This document shows positions 1 through 11,900 of a DNA stretch of 64,000 nt, piece after piece. The notes under the pieces are model-generated. The model saw nothing but the letters and a program-made list of their open reading frames with translations. It was not told the origin of the DNA and did no database searches. Origin of the DNA: Aquila chrysaetos chrysaetos (Eukaryota; Chordata; Aves; Accipitriformes; Accipitridae). Where the stretch lies: the NCBI RefSeq assembly GCF_900496995.4, contig NC_044012.1, positions 3,906,001 to 3,970,000 on the forward strand, in the 5' to 3' direction. Each line of letters starts with the position of its first letter. Position 1 is the stretch's first letter. A program made the position numbers and the translations under genes.

Positions 1-2514
1 TTAGGCTGCTTTTAAGATCTGTTTCTGACAAACTTGCTCTCTGGCCCCTTGGCGTAGTTCATAGATGGTACTTTCTTCGCTTCCACAAGTGCAAAAGATG
101 GATGTGCAGAAATAAGCCTTAAAGCAGCTACTGAAATAAAAACCTGAGGATCGGCGTCAAGCACTTCTCAGGACAGTGTATGTTTTGGCAGGTCCTCTCT
201 TGGGGTCATGGTCACCCACAGCTGCTAAACCAGAGGAGCCCGAAGCCTGTAAGAAGCAACGCTTACTTGTAAGGCATTCTTAAGCACTGAATTTCTTTTA
301 CAAGCCTGTGCTCCCACCTCGTTTGGCTTTCAGCTATAATATTCCACCTGAGCCTCCTGACTTTTAGCCCGCTATAAATAGCCTTGCCTTCAGTTTGAAA
401 CTTAAGAGCAGTACAAAGTGCTCGGCTATGCAGCGGATGATGAGGGAAACTGCGTATAGCCCTTGCTGCTCACATGGTACGAAGGGTGAGGAGCAAACAC
501 TGCAGAGAAGAGTACTGCATAAGGGAGACCTTGTCTGTTGATTTAACTCCATAACCCTATTTTAACCACTGTCAACAAGATATAAGGGTGGTTTCTATTT
601 ACACTGAGGCTTCTTTACACTGCTCTGTCCACACCCTAAAGTGGCATAAATGTCTTCTAAGTGCCTTAAAGTAGGTCCTTAGTATAAATGAGAAGCAACC
701 CCGTCGTTTGCAAAATGGCTTTGAAAACATCACCCGGGTGCATCCTATAAATGAATGCGGGTTTTTTGGAAGAACACCCATCCCAAGGTATGCCCATGCT
801 ATACATAGCCTCTGATGAGCTCAGCACAGGATGAGGAGCGGGCAGCAGAAGGCAGAGCAACAGGCAAGAAGACATTTCTCCCGAAACAGCGAGCAGGGAG
901 AGCCCTGCATCCTGCTGATCCTGAAGGATTACCAGCAAAGTGGGAAAACAGGGTTATTAGGTCCGCTCCTTTTGTAGACTGCTACCCTCGCTCAGATCCA
1001 CATGGGTTTCTCTTTCCTTTCCACTCTCTTTACATTCAGTTCCAGTTTTTAAGTCCTCTTCACTAAAGCATGAACCTGAATCCCACCCCCGGATGGAAAA
1101 AAAAAATAAAAAATTAAATTTTTCTCCTACCTTTTTGTGTATTGCTTTAAGTCTTCACCTACCTGATTTGCAAGGCTGCTGTATGGAAAGAAGACACAGC
1201 TTTGGCTGCAGCATTGCTCACACACAGAACTCCTGATAACAGCATTTTTTTTTTTTTTGACAAGCATAGGGTAAAGCACATGGTTCAAGCAGGAGACGAC
1301 AATAGTTAGCAAAACCAGAGCCAGCGCCAAAGGGATGGAAACTAACACAAAGGACAGGAATATCAGCCTTAAATTTTGGATGCTGTGCTGTTTTCCTCCC
1401 TCCGCCAACCCAGACCTAAATTTTGCAGTGGTATTTTGGGGCATTTTGTAGCCCTAGCAAATTGGAAATCAGGTAAGTGTTGCAATCAATAGGATGGTCT
1501 AAGCAGCCTCAGCGTGACCATGAGCATTAGTCTGAATACCCTTGTCTGCTTACTCTTAAGCTTGTTAAAATCTTCTCCAATATTTTCAGCAAGGGAGATA
1601 TTTTTGCAGCAGCGAGAGTGGGGGAGAGCAAGCATAAATTGGGCATGAGCAAGCTCGAATGGGCAGTTTGTAACTGGAGAGCATGCAATAGCCACGAAAC
1701 TTTCCTTCTGCAGAAATCATCAGCAGCTCAATAACCATGTTACCATGTCAGTCCTTGGTTTGGGTTTTACAGGTAAATACCATTCAACCAAAACTGTATC
1801 AGGCCAGCTTTGGAGTAATGCAAACATCTCTGTATTTTATGTTGATCTTGTTGCGTACATAACGGAAAACATAAAATTTCATGGCCTTGTCAATCAGGAC
1901 TCCCTCCCGTGGTTCAGTCCACATTTTTGGTCAAAAGCCATATGGTGCTCATTGCCTGGAGGCTGAGTTGTAAACCTCCTTGTCATGTTGCTCCTTTAAC
2001 CAAGATGGTGTTGAATTACCATGAAACAACTTGGTTTGATTTGTGGTGCTGTCAGCAAGTACGAGCTTGGAGAAAATTTCAAGGGGAATTTAAAAAAAAA
2101 AAAAAAAAAAAAACCAAACCTGTACACTTTTTCCCTTAAAAAACATAAGGGTACATTTAACAACAGTCTGGTCGGGTGGGGAGGAGCTCATCTCAGTTGT
2201 ATTTTGCATCATTAAACACTTTTTCCAACCCATTAATCTACTTCAGCCCTTATATTGCAGGGACTTAAAGACAGACACTGATTTTCCCTTACTCTCAGGG
2301 TGTTTCAGGAAAGGATACATCTTATTCTTGATGGGGTAAAGGTTGGCTTCTAATGCCTGGGTACTGGGCAGTTTTGTTTATCTGTTTGCGGAACAGACTC
2401 TGCACATCCTGATCTCGCTTGGGCTCTCCAGGGGATACTCTAGTCCCCAGGAGTAATCCCAAATAGCTCTTCTAAATACAACCCCAGCTCTGGCTCAGCA
2501 TTAAAGACAAGGGA
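1..2514. other. Intergenic region downstream of CRISPLD2
   Basis: No recognisable exon was found on either strand. The stretch holds poly-A/T runs (A22 at 2,092-2,113; T11 near 1,249) and short unsupported open frames. The most notable of these is a 105-codon minus-strand frame at 1,127-1,444 with a hydrophobic core. In human the next gene past CRISPLD2 is ZDHHC7, in convergent orientation; nothing resembling a DHHC-CRD exon is visible here. Confidence 0.6.
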
Positions 2515-2534
2515 AGCATTCATTCTGGGAAGGT

Positions 2535-2540
2535 TTTATT
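2535..2540 (-). terminator. CRISPLD2: Distal CRISPLD2 polyadenylation signal AATAAA
   Basis: Plus-strand TTTATT reads AATAAA on the gene's strand. Just downstream (lower coordinates) is T/G-containing sequence near 2,480-2,520 that could act as the downstream element. It was chosen because no other gene-strand AATAAA after the stop, apart from 5,034-5,039, fits the expected UTR length. The cleavage site itself cannot be seen. Confidence 0.4.
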
Positions 2541-5033
2541 TCACAAATAATTCAGAAATCAAAAGAAATTGGAGGGGGAAAAGAAGATATTTTACAATTC
2601 TGTTATTAGAAAAAAATTATAGTTTATAAACAAACACACGGCCCCTTGAAAAACATGCAAAGGCACACAAAAATTTACAAGAAACTTTTATACATAGGAA
2701 GTAAAATACATCATTTTTCATAGAAAAAAAGCAACTCTATGAACTGGCCCTAAATATTTAGACTGCACAACCGACCAACTGGAGACTCCTCAATCAGCTG
2801 TTGGCTGAACATCTTAAAATGAAGAAATTAATGGAGCCTATGGACCCGACAGCACACCGGCAGCTGGGGAAGCGCCGCGCTTTGGCTTTCACGCTGGTTG
2901 TGTTTTCTGGACATTTGGCTATGCAGAGCTGAGATGCCCTGCAATGACAGTGTCTGCACTGGCAATCTGGGTTTCAAAAATAAATTTGTTGGAAAAGAAC
3001 AACCAGGCAGCATCCGCTTTGCCAGGGGTTTAACCAGACGCTTCGGTAAGGCTACACCCGAGTGCTTCAAGTTGGTACGTGCTGACTAATCTGCTGAGCT
3101 GGGCTCTAAGGAGGAACGGATCTGGTGGTATAAAGACATGCTGCATCTTTAAGCTGCATTGAAATATATTAGGCTGAGAAATGTTTTGGTATCGGAAATA
3201 AAATCAGTAAATATGTGGCTAAAAACTGGTACTGTCCCACCTATATATGAATAGCTAGCACACATGATTGCAAGTAATTGATATATCATGACTGCCTTGG
3301 AGGACCTGATCGCTCCTAATTCTGGTGGAGGTATGTTTAAATTAATAGCACCCAGGACCTCGAATAATATTTGTGTAGTAAAGTCACAATTTCTCTTTTG
3401 TACAACAAATACAAAAATAAACAGATACAGACTTAAATTAACATCGGTTTCTAAAAATCCAAACCAGTTGGCTGAAGATAAAAATACGCAATTGTAACTT
3501 GAATTAAGCATTTTAGGATATTTCTGTTGGAATAATAATTCTTCCCTCGCCCCCTTTCTGTCAGGTAGATAGATCCCAAGCTGTTTGGATTTTTATGTGC
3601 TCACAATAATCCCCTGGACTTTTCCCCAAAGAGCCCTCGCAGTTCTTTCCATCATTTTACAGCATACGTAATTGTCACGGACAGCATATTAGAGGTGGGA
3701 TCCCATGTTAGCATTGAGGCATTTTACGTACTCTTGCAGTCCCCATGAAGAATACCTGATCGCATCTCTTTCTTACTCTTTCCGATTCAAGAAATAGCAC
3801 TGTGGCTACCATTTGGCCCATGATGGTCATAGATTCATGCTGCAGTATTTAAAGGGTTGAACCAGACCATGTATAGCATAATTATTCACAGTGGGCAGAA
3901 ACAGGGAAGCCTTATCTCACTGCCAAGATCTCAAACGCTTCCAACCAGCAGATTTTCAAAGATATGTTCCAGCTGTTTTTAACATCAGTTTACCTAGTAA
4001 GAAAAAAAATAGTTCAGCTTTCCTATCTAAAGCAAACTCTGTACACCTCGGAAGACGATACTCTATAAACGAAGACGACACAGAGTCATTTCTCTCTATC
4101 CACCCCAAAGGTAGGTTTGCTGTGCAGCACTTTTGGAGACGATGCAAAGCAGCTCCGATTTCATACTTTACAAAAGGTCTCTTTCGAAATTCAGATTTCA
4201 CAGAGAAAGAAGCCCCAACGTTGAGACAAACTGAGTGATAAATGTAATTTCCTTGCTGATTTCATGGTGTTTACAGAATTAAAGAAGTGTTTAATCAGAT
4301 AAACATTTTTGGTCTGTGTTTTGAAACAGCTTGAAGAGATGGCTTTTATATCTGTCTAGATTAAACCAAACAGAGCCTGAGCGTAAGAACAGCTAGGAGA
4401 CATCTGCCAAATAGAGGGAAATATTTTCCCATTTGTTATACAACATTAAAATCAAGTTATTGAGCAGAAGGTCTATGCATTTACAAGAACTGAAGAACTA
4501 AAGTTTATGTTGCCTTCTTATGACTAACGACGTTACTGGATGCGTGTGCATCAAAAGACAACCAGATTTGTGTTTCGACCAATTCTAAAAATTCATTTCC
4601 AATATAGAGCTGAGAACACTCTCTTGCCTTAAAAGAGCAGGTCATGCCAGGCTCTTCTCTTGGCTTTGAAATGCATTTGGGTACATGCTGAGGCATAATA
4701 ACAAAATACGAAATAACATCATTACAACACCTATGGGTTTTGCAAAACATACCATCCTGGATATCAAATGCTCATGGGTACAGCATTTACACTGAAAGTG
4801 GGGATCTGTTGGTTTCACAAATTGAACAGGAAAAATTCATCTACCCCAATTTACGCCATATCATTCAAGTCTCAGAACTGTACACACCACAAAGAGCTTC
4901 ACAAAGGTGAACATGCTTCCTATGTATGCAACCATTCCTAGCAGAAATAAGATTAACTTTATCGCTACTTAACTACTACAGATAAAACAACCAGCACTGC
5001 TGTATAAAACAATACACTGCATTTAACTGAAAT

Positions 5034-5039
5034 TTTATT
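5034..5039 (-). terminator. CRISPLD2: Candidate proximal CRISPLD2 polyadenylation signal
   Basis: AATAAA on the minus strand about 0.9 kb past the stop codon. It could support alternative polyadenylation. There is no direct evidence of use. Confidence 0.25.
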
Positions 5040-5930
5040 TGAAATGGCGTGTAGTATAGGATGAGATGTGCCAGCACAGGAGCCCCGATTCACTGACTTC
5101 TCATAGGTTGCCAGACTTGCAAAACACCTGTGAATGTTTGACCAGCAAACACTAAACCTGCTGTTTTGATTCTCTGGTGGCCTCATTTTCTGCAGCGAGG
5201 ATCTCTGCCTCTATTTCACGCCCTACTCCAGTCCCCAAAAAAACCTTGATGTCCGGCCAACAAGAACGTCCTCTCCCCAAACGTGACACCACCGTACAAC
5301 GTCGCCTAGCGCGATGCCCCAGCAGCCTTACACAGCGGTGCTGATGCATGCCGCCTCGTTGGGAAAAGACCAAATTTTCTCTTCTTTTGCCCAGAAAACA
5401 TCAAACATACGCAAAACCACTCTATCAAAGCCCAGCCTCTCCCCAAAAGATGCAACTTTTAAAACAGTTTCTCGTTTTAAAAGGGTCCAGCGCCTGGACA
5501 GTCGCTCACTTCTGAGTCTGCTCGGCAGTGCACGTCCTCACGCCCATCACGGTAGATGCTTCACACCCTAAAAATGCCATCCAGGGCCAGGCCGAGATCC
5601 CTACGTCTGCTGTACATTGAGCCACCGCTGTTCTGTGTAGCACACCTCTCGTAAATTGGAAGTTAGAACAGTTTATCATTGCTGAATGCCCCTAGAGAAA
5701 CAAAAACACGAAACGGAAAGATACAACGCTGAACGGGTGCGATGAGATGCGAACAGCTGAGTCAGAACCTGGTGTCTTTTTTTTTTTTTTTTTTTTCCTT
5801 TTCTTTTTTAATTCCCTGAAAGAGATCGGCAAGGAGGGTACGGTCAGAGCTGATACCATCAGAGGAGCCTTCCTGTCTCTGGAGATCAACAGAGCGTTCT
5901 CCCAAAGAAAACTGCACCTTCCCTGGGAAT

Positions 5931-5985
5931 TTACTGCTTCACAGCAAAAATTCGGAAAGCGTTTCCATCTGAAGGATTCTTCAAG
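5931..5985 (-). CDS. CRISPLD2: CRISPLD2 coding exon 14 (C-terminus and stop)
   Basis: 55 coding nt: last base of S483, then [17 protein letters not shown] and TAA. This aligns residue for residue with human LGTPRDGKAFRIFAVRQ. The acceptor is ctccag behind an exceptionally long pyrimidine tract. The reading is short and out of phase with any longer frame, so it is easy to miss. Confidence 0.94.
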
Positions 5986-8900
5986 CTGGAGAAAAAAAGA
6001 AAAAAAAAAAAAAAAACACGTAATGAACCAAATGCAAGCACTGCGGGACCCAAAGTGCGATAGACCTACAGGCAACTTCAAATTTCTTTGGGGTGCACTG
6101 CTTCAGCATGCTGGCTCTGTGCTGCTGTGGCCCTACCAGGAGCAGGAAAAAGATAAAGGATGAAAAAAGAAGAGGAACAAATCCACAAGTTCGCCTTTGT
6201 TTTACGTTTTCAATCCAAATCTACAGTGCTAATGCCAACAAAAGGAGCTGGGAAAAAAACAGCCTCTCTTACAGTGCTAGCTTTTATCCAAGGAACACTG
6301 TGCTCCCTTATGCAGAGATTCAGGCATAAAGAGAAACATGTTTTCCTAAAAAACAGTTGTCAAATAGGCTGGCAGCTTCCCAGGGCCTGTCTGGCCCATC
6401 TCCTGGTGCTGGCAATGGGAGTAGCCAGATCAGCTCACGTTAAATGACAATAAATATGGATATTCGTTTTCAAACTGCAGAGGTGTCTCCAACAGCTCTG
6501 ACTCCGAGCTGCTGGGGGTGGCTGTGTGCATGGGGGCAAGGGGTTGTTTCTATTCCCAGCTCTTGTTTCTTCAGCCCTGCTGGGCTGCAAAACCCCAGGA
6601 AAAGGGCAAAATTTCATATTCCCGCAAAAAAACCCATTCCAACAAGGGTAAAGACTCAGTAAATCTTAAAGGCAACCTTTTCCCATGCCTATTTGGGTAT
6701 GTGTCTTTACCAAAGGTTATTTCCAGTGTCCTAAAGGATAAGGTTTTCACCTTGATCTTTGAAAAGCTATTTCACTGTCCGGTGGATCTCACAGCAAGAA
6801 GGTGCTCCTTATTGCTGAGTGTAAATAACACTTTCTAAATCTTCATGCTCATCCTTGCTGCGAGAACGTCTTTGGTTTCCCTCACCTCCTAGATCAGCAC
6901 CGGGTGCTCATATTGCATGTCACTGCTAGAGGTAGAGTTTATTCTTAGCTAGGGCAGAGTTTGCCATCCAAGTAAAACGTTGTCTGTTAGTATAAAAGGT
7001 AAGTGAAAGCGAGACAGAGATAGAAGAAAACTCATACGAACAGGAGGTTTTGTCACCTAAATCCAATCTACGTAACTGCAAATCACAGAACTGCAAAATG
7101 CTGACCTGGACAGATCTATAAAGAAGCCCATATTTAATGCCTATATCTTTCCTGTCTTAGTCTATTTTTATTTTCTGAGATGCTGTACAGCATGCTGGGA
7201 TTTCCATTATTAGAATAAAGACAGCAAACTTGTTTGGATTTCTTATGGTGTATTATAGAAGAGAAACTACATAGAGCAGGCAGACCCATGTTAGTAGTGA
7301 CCACCCCCCCCCCAGTAGTGGGAAATTCTATGTTTGCAAAGATAGCTCTGAGAAATCAGTACCATCACACCGATATCTGAAAAAATGCATCACAGACTGA
7401 AACAGAAGTTTCAAATTAGAAAGGACTGAATGAGTGCTGACTTGACCCTTGCAGTCATCTGGAGGTGCAGGATTTTGGAAGCACTGATTTGCAATTCTTC
7501 ACTGAAACCAGCAAGGTTGGCCCAAAAGAAACCACAAAAATATCTGGACTCGTACTGTAATAAAATATAACAAGGCTTAACAATGTTTCACACCAATCTA
7601 AAAGCAGCTCCTTGCTTGCGGAAGGTAAGAGCAGGACAACACGCTCTATTTGTTTGGGTCTCAAAATTCACAGTGACACTGTTAAGTCACGTATTTCCAA
7701 TCCACCAGCCTTTGTAGCTGATATCTGCTGACTTTGACATACAGCTGAACGCACAGTGGAGAATAAGAGAAAAATACAAAGAAAAAAATCCCACCTCTCA
7801 GACTGGACTCCGTTCTTTAAGGAGCCAACATAACTTTTCTTCTTTTCTACAGGCATCACGTCCACAAAACCACCTCTTTCATTTTGAATGACTCCTGCGT
7901 GCACCGCGGTTTTGCAGATACTGGAGCTCTGAAAAACATTTGATTATTTTGGCTTACAAACTGTCTATATTTTATATCTGGAGATTTACCGTCTCCATAA
8001 GCATCAAGGAAAACCAGGGAATAAATAAATAAATAAATAAATAGAAAGAGTGAAAAAGCTGTGAAACAATTCTGTCCCTCTTATGGACAGTGCAGGGATA
8101 AAAGATGTCATGGACCAGATCTTGCAGGTATGTCATAAGCCCCGGCTGTAAGAAGATCCACCACCACCGCAGAGGACCAGCAGCCTTTCCACCACTCCCA
8201 CCTGCGGTGGAGCTGCGCCTGGGAGATTATCCAGAGCCAAAGCTGAATTGAGGACAACTTTCCAGCCAGTGACTCTTGGGTCTGCACCAGAAAAACCGCT
8301 GTGGTGAAACCCTTTGCTAGCGACCAGCCGCCTCAGCAAAGTTTATTCACCCAGTTGCCTGAAAAGCAGACGCTTTTCCTGAATTAAGGTAAATGACCAC
8401 CAATTATCCAGGACAGTTCACTTCCTCCTTTCTAGGAAAAACAGAAGGGCTGCACCCATTGAGTGGTGTAGTTTTTGGACAGGCATTACCCCATAAGACA
8501 ACACCAGGTATGGAAGGAGATTAACACTTCTGAAAAGACTAAAGCTTCTCTATTGCACATCACGCCGTTCCCGGCTCTCCAAGATGTGCAGAGTCAGACG
8601 AGCTGGAGGAACATGAAACACTAGCAACTGATGACTAAGCTCCCAAAGCATCCAGAGGAGAGAGCAAATGCAGAGAACGCTTAGGCGTAGTATAAACTTG
8701 GCCATCGAGTCCCTAGAGGATTTACATACAGCAGGCTGGAATAAAAAAAAACCAAAAAAAAACCCAAAAAAAAACCAACCCAGCTTTGCACAGGGAACAG
8801 CAGCGGGTGAAAATCCCAACCCCATAAACTCCCTGATCGCTACAAATCAAAGTACCACAAAACCAGTGCCAAGGGCAAATGTTCCCGTAGCGTACGTACA

Positions 8901-11900
8901 ATACGGATCGTGCTGCTTCATTCTCGCGGCCATATATGGCAGGTTTGCCTTGTCCCCTATATATTTATCACTTTGGATGGCCTATCTCTTGGCAGCTCTC
9001 TGAGTTTTGAGTGCCAATTTGGTATTTTGCTTCTATATATGGTCAAGGGAGCAAGAGAACACCGCGTTTGGAAGATATGCTGTGAATTCACCCTAGTATG
9101 CAGTGGGAAATCTGTAAATCTAAAATTGGCTCATAAAATTAAACTGTCCTGAATCAATTTGCAACACTCTCCACTGGGAGACATCCTAAACAATGTTCTT
9201 TTCAAGGCATTCCTGTTTTTTTTTCCAGGACTTGCTGTTCTGCCTCTGACTCAAAGCTTTGACCAACAGGCTTTTTGTTGCCTTACCCAAACCTCCTTTT
9301 ATCACTCTGTTGGCTTACAGCCCTCTTATCTCCCAGGCCAGGCATCACTTTGATGAACTGATTGCAGAGCTTTTGGAAGATGAGAATAAGGCCTTCCCCT
9401 CAAATTCAGAAGTAGGACAGCTGTACGGACAACGCAACGGCTTTCCACGGCGTAGCCCCTTGGGACGCTCTGAGAGCATTTCCTGACCAAGTGGACTCTG
9501 AGGCACACACCATAAAATGACAATACTTTTAGAGTGGGCCATTAGCAATAGTTTGTGACTATGAGCTTAATCACCCATAATTTCCTCATTAGTGTGACTG
9601 GTTTAATCATTAAGTTCGTATCTCCTGAGAGCTGAGCCACCCAACTTGCTTTGCTCTGGTGATAAACGCCTGCCTCGTTATGTAGGTGATCTATCCTTCT
9701 CCAACTAATTGCCGCACAACTGTGGATAAAAGATCTTATCTCGAGAGCAGAGAGTCATTTTCTCTCCCAGCTGGACAGGACTCCTGAGCGGGGATGGGGA
9801 CAGGTTTCCCTTGCAGTCTTATGTCACACTAGGAGCCAGGCAGAGTGACAAATGACAGTGTCTCTGAAACTTAAAAGCTCTTTTACAGCCTTGATAAAAT
9901 ACCCCTGGGCGTTCACACAGCTCCAGCATCACCCCAGAACCGGTCCTGTCCGCATTAGCAAGAGATGAGTTTTATTTCCTAGGCACAATCATGTGCTCAT
10001 AGAATTTTTTTTATTCTCCCTCCCCATTTACATGGCAGTGTAAAGAACTTTGCTGCAATGTGCCGCCAGGGAAAAGAGGCAACAAATTTTCTGTTCCCTA
10101 GCCAGCTGCTTCTCGCTACTAGTTTCAGCACTGGGATGATGCTGGATATGTTCCCCCCGTGCCCTCCCTGTGCCACTTTGATCTGCAAACACTGCATGCA
10201 GACAGCAAGTCTGTTCTCACCAAAGAGTAATGCCATTCAATGGAAAGACCTGGGATTTGGGCATCAACTTTTCCCATAGCGTATTTTCTCGCATTTTGTT
10301 CATTTATCCCAAAATTTAAGGCTCCTCTATGTCCCTGTTCCACAGCCTTACTAATTTCACCACAAACAATTTCCTGCACTGCCTTTTAAAGCAAAGGCTG
10401 CCAATATCTCTTTGTGCTTTAAGCCACCAGGAGTACCCAGGAGATAATCTTATAAACACATAATCCAAGATAATTTTATAATGATGAGTTAAAAAAAAAA
10501 AGATCAGAAAGCATTTAAAGTGGGTAAAAATCCCTTAAAGCAAACAGAGATAGTGGCTCCTATGCCCCCTGAATAAAAATCAGAATTATCCCACAAAACC
10601 TGCCAATTCTTCATGTCACAGCTTTGTTCTTCGTGGCAAAACAAACTTTCACATGCCTTCCTGGGATCATGTAAACGTGAATGCTATCTCAGGCCAGAAG
10701 CACAGTGAATCAGGTCATAACACAGACTAGCCAAGCATTTTTGTCATCACAGCTCGGACTACCAACTCCTTACCTGCCAGAGCATTTAGCAAATGGATGT
10801 TTTGGAGAGGGTGCTAAAAGGCTAGAGGGCACCTTGCCGGCAGTGCGGACTGGAAATGGGGCAAAAGGCTTCATTTTCTTTTAGATAACTTATTTAAGAA
10901 GACACAGCTGGAGCACAAGTCCCCCCAGGGCCATAACGGTGCCACTCTAGACGAAGCCAAAGAGCCCTCCCAGAAGACTAGCACTTGTCTCATCCAGCTT
11001 ATTGCCTGCTTTAATTATCCCTCGGCCGCAGGCTCAAGTTAATTCACAGCATCCCCTCCTGGAGAGCATCCTGCAGAGCCCACGCTCCCTTGGAAAAGCC
11101 TTTTGCCCAAATTCTCCCTGCACGGCACGCGTGTTTCTCTTGTCAGCTTTCCAGCCTGAACGTTTCTCCGCACCAATACCTCTGCCTTTGCAGCACGTTT
11201 CACAGCCGCCTCAAACTTTTTTTTCCCAGCTGGTTTCACCCGCTTTGCTACCAACCTTGCACTCTTGTAAAAACCTAAACGTTTTCTTTATTACACCCAC
11301 ATCACCCTTATTAGTACAGTAGTCCAGAAAAATGTTAACCAAACCCTCTAGGAAGTGGCCAAAGACTTTTTTTTTTTTTTCCTATTTTATTTTTCTCCCA
11401 AATCACAGTCCATGCTGCCATTTATGAAACAATACCCAGGGGGTACGGTAGGAAATGGAGCTTGCGATTCATTAAAGGACACTAATCCTTTTGCGTCAGC
11501 ACAAATCAGGAAACAACGCCAGCCCAGGATGCTGGTCCTTGCCTAATACCCTTGTAATCGCAGGCCCCGTTTGGGGGTAATCTGAGGTAGTTTCGTCCTC
11601 ATAAAAGAGAAAAAACTATTTCCCATTTCCTGCAGGTCAGAGCATGCACAGAGGCAGGTAGCGTAGGGTGGCAGCTGCCCGATAAATTTGCATGTGAGCT
11701 AGTCTAGGCCAACCTGTTTGTGCAGCTCTACCTTTTAAAAAAAAATCCGTTTCAGTAGGTTTTTCTTTTAAAATGCTTTCAAAATTTCTTGCCTCAAATT
11801 ATTGTATGATTTCTACAGGATGTTTTTTCTCAGGAGTCTGCAAAGCTCCACATTGATCCCAATCTGGGGGTCCACAATCTACCGACTGCTTCCCCCAGGC

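Larger units (their letters stand above)
2515..5930 (-). other. CRISPLD2: CRISPLD2 3' untranslated region (predicted)
   Basis: This follows directly after the TAA stop at 5,931-5,933. The distal end is inferred from an AATAAA hexamer (minus strand) at 2,535-2,540. A second, proximal AATAAA lies at 5,034-5,039 and could give a short-UTR isoform of about 0.9 kb. A UTR of about 3.4 kb is comparable to the long human CRISPLD2 3' UTR. Several open frames of 60-120 codons fall in here; none resembles a known protein. Confidence 0.5.

Noticed and set aside
3149-3511. 120-codon minus-strand ATG frame in the CRISPLD2 3' UTR
   Set aside because: No similarity to a known protein, AT-rich composition, and it sits inside the predicted UTR.
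3912-3941. Minus-strand reading EAFEILAVR followed by a stop, resembling the CRISPLD2 C-terminus (KAFRIFAVRQ)
   Set aside because: The acceptor in front is weak and the preceding residues do not match. A far better match ([12 protein letters not shown] and stop) with perfect phase and a strong acceptor exists at 5,931-5,985. This one is coincidence within the 3' UTR.
5692-6163. 129- and 138-codon frames around the last CRISPLD2 exon
   Set aside because: They run through T20 and A17 tracts (poly-Phe/Lys) and are shadows of the terminal CRISPLD2 exon.
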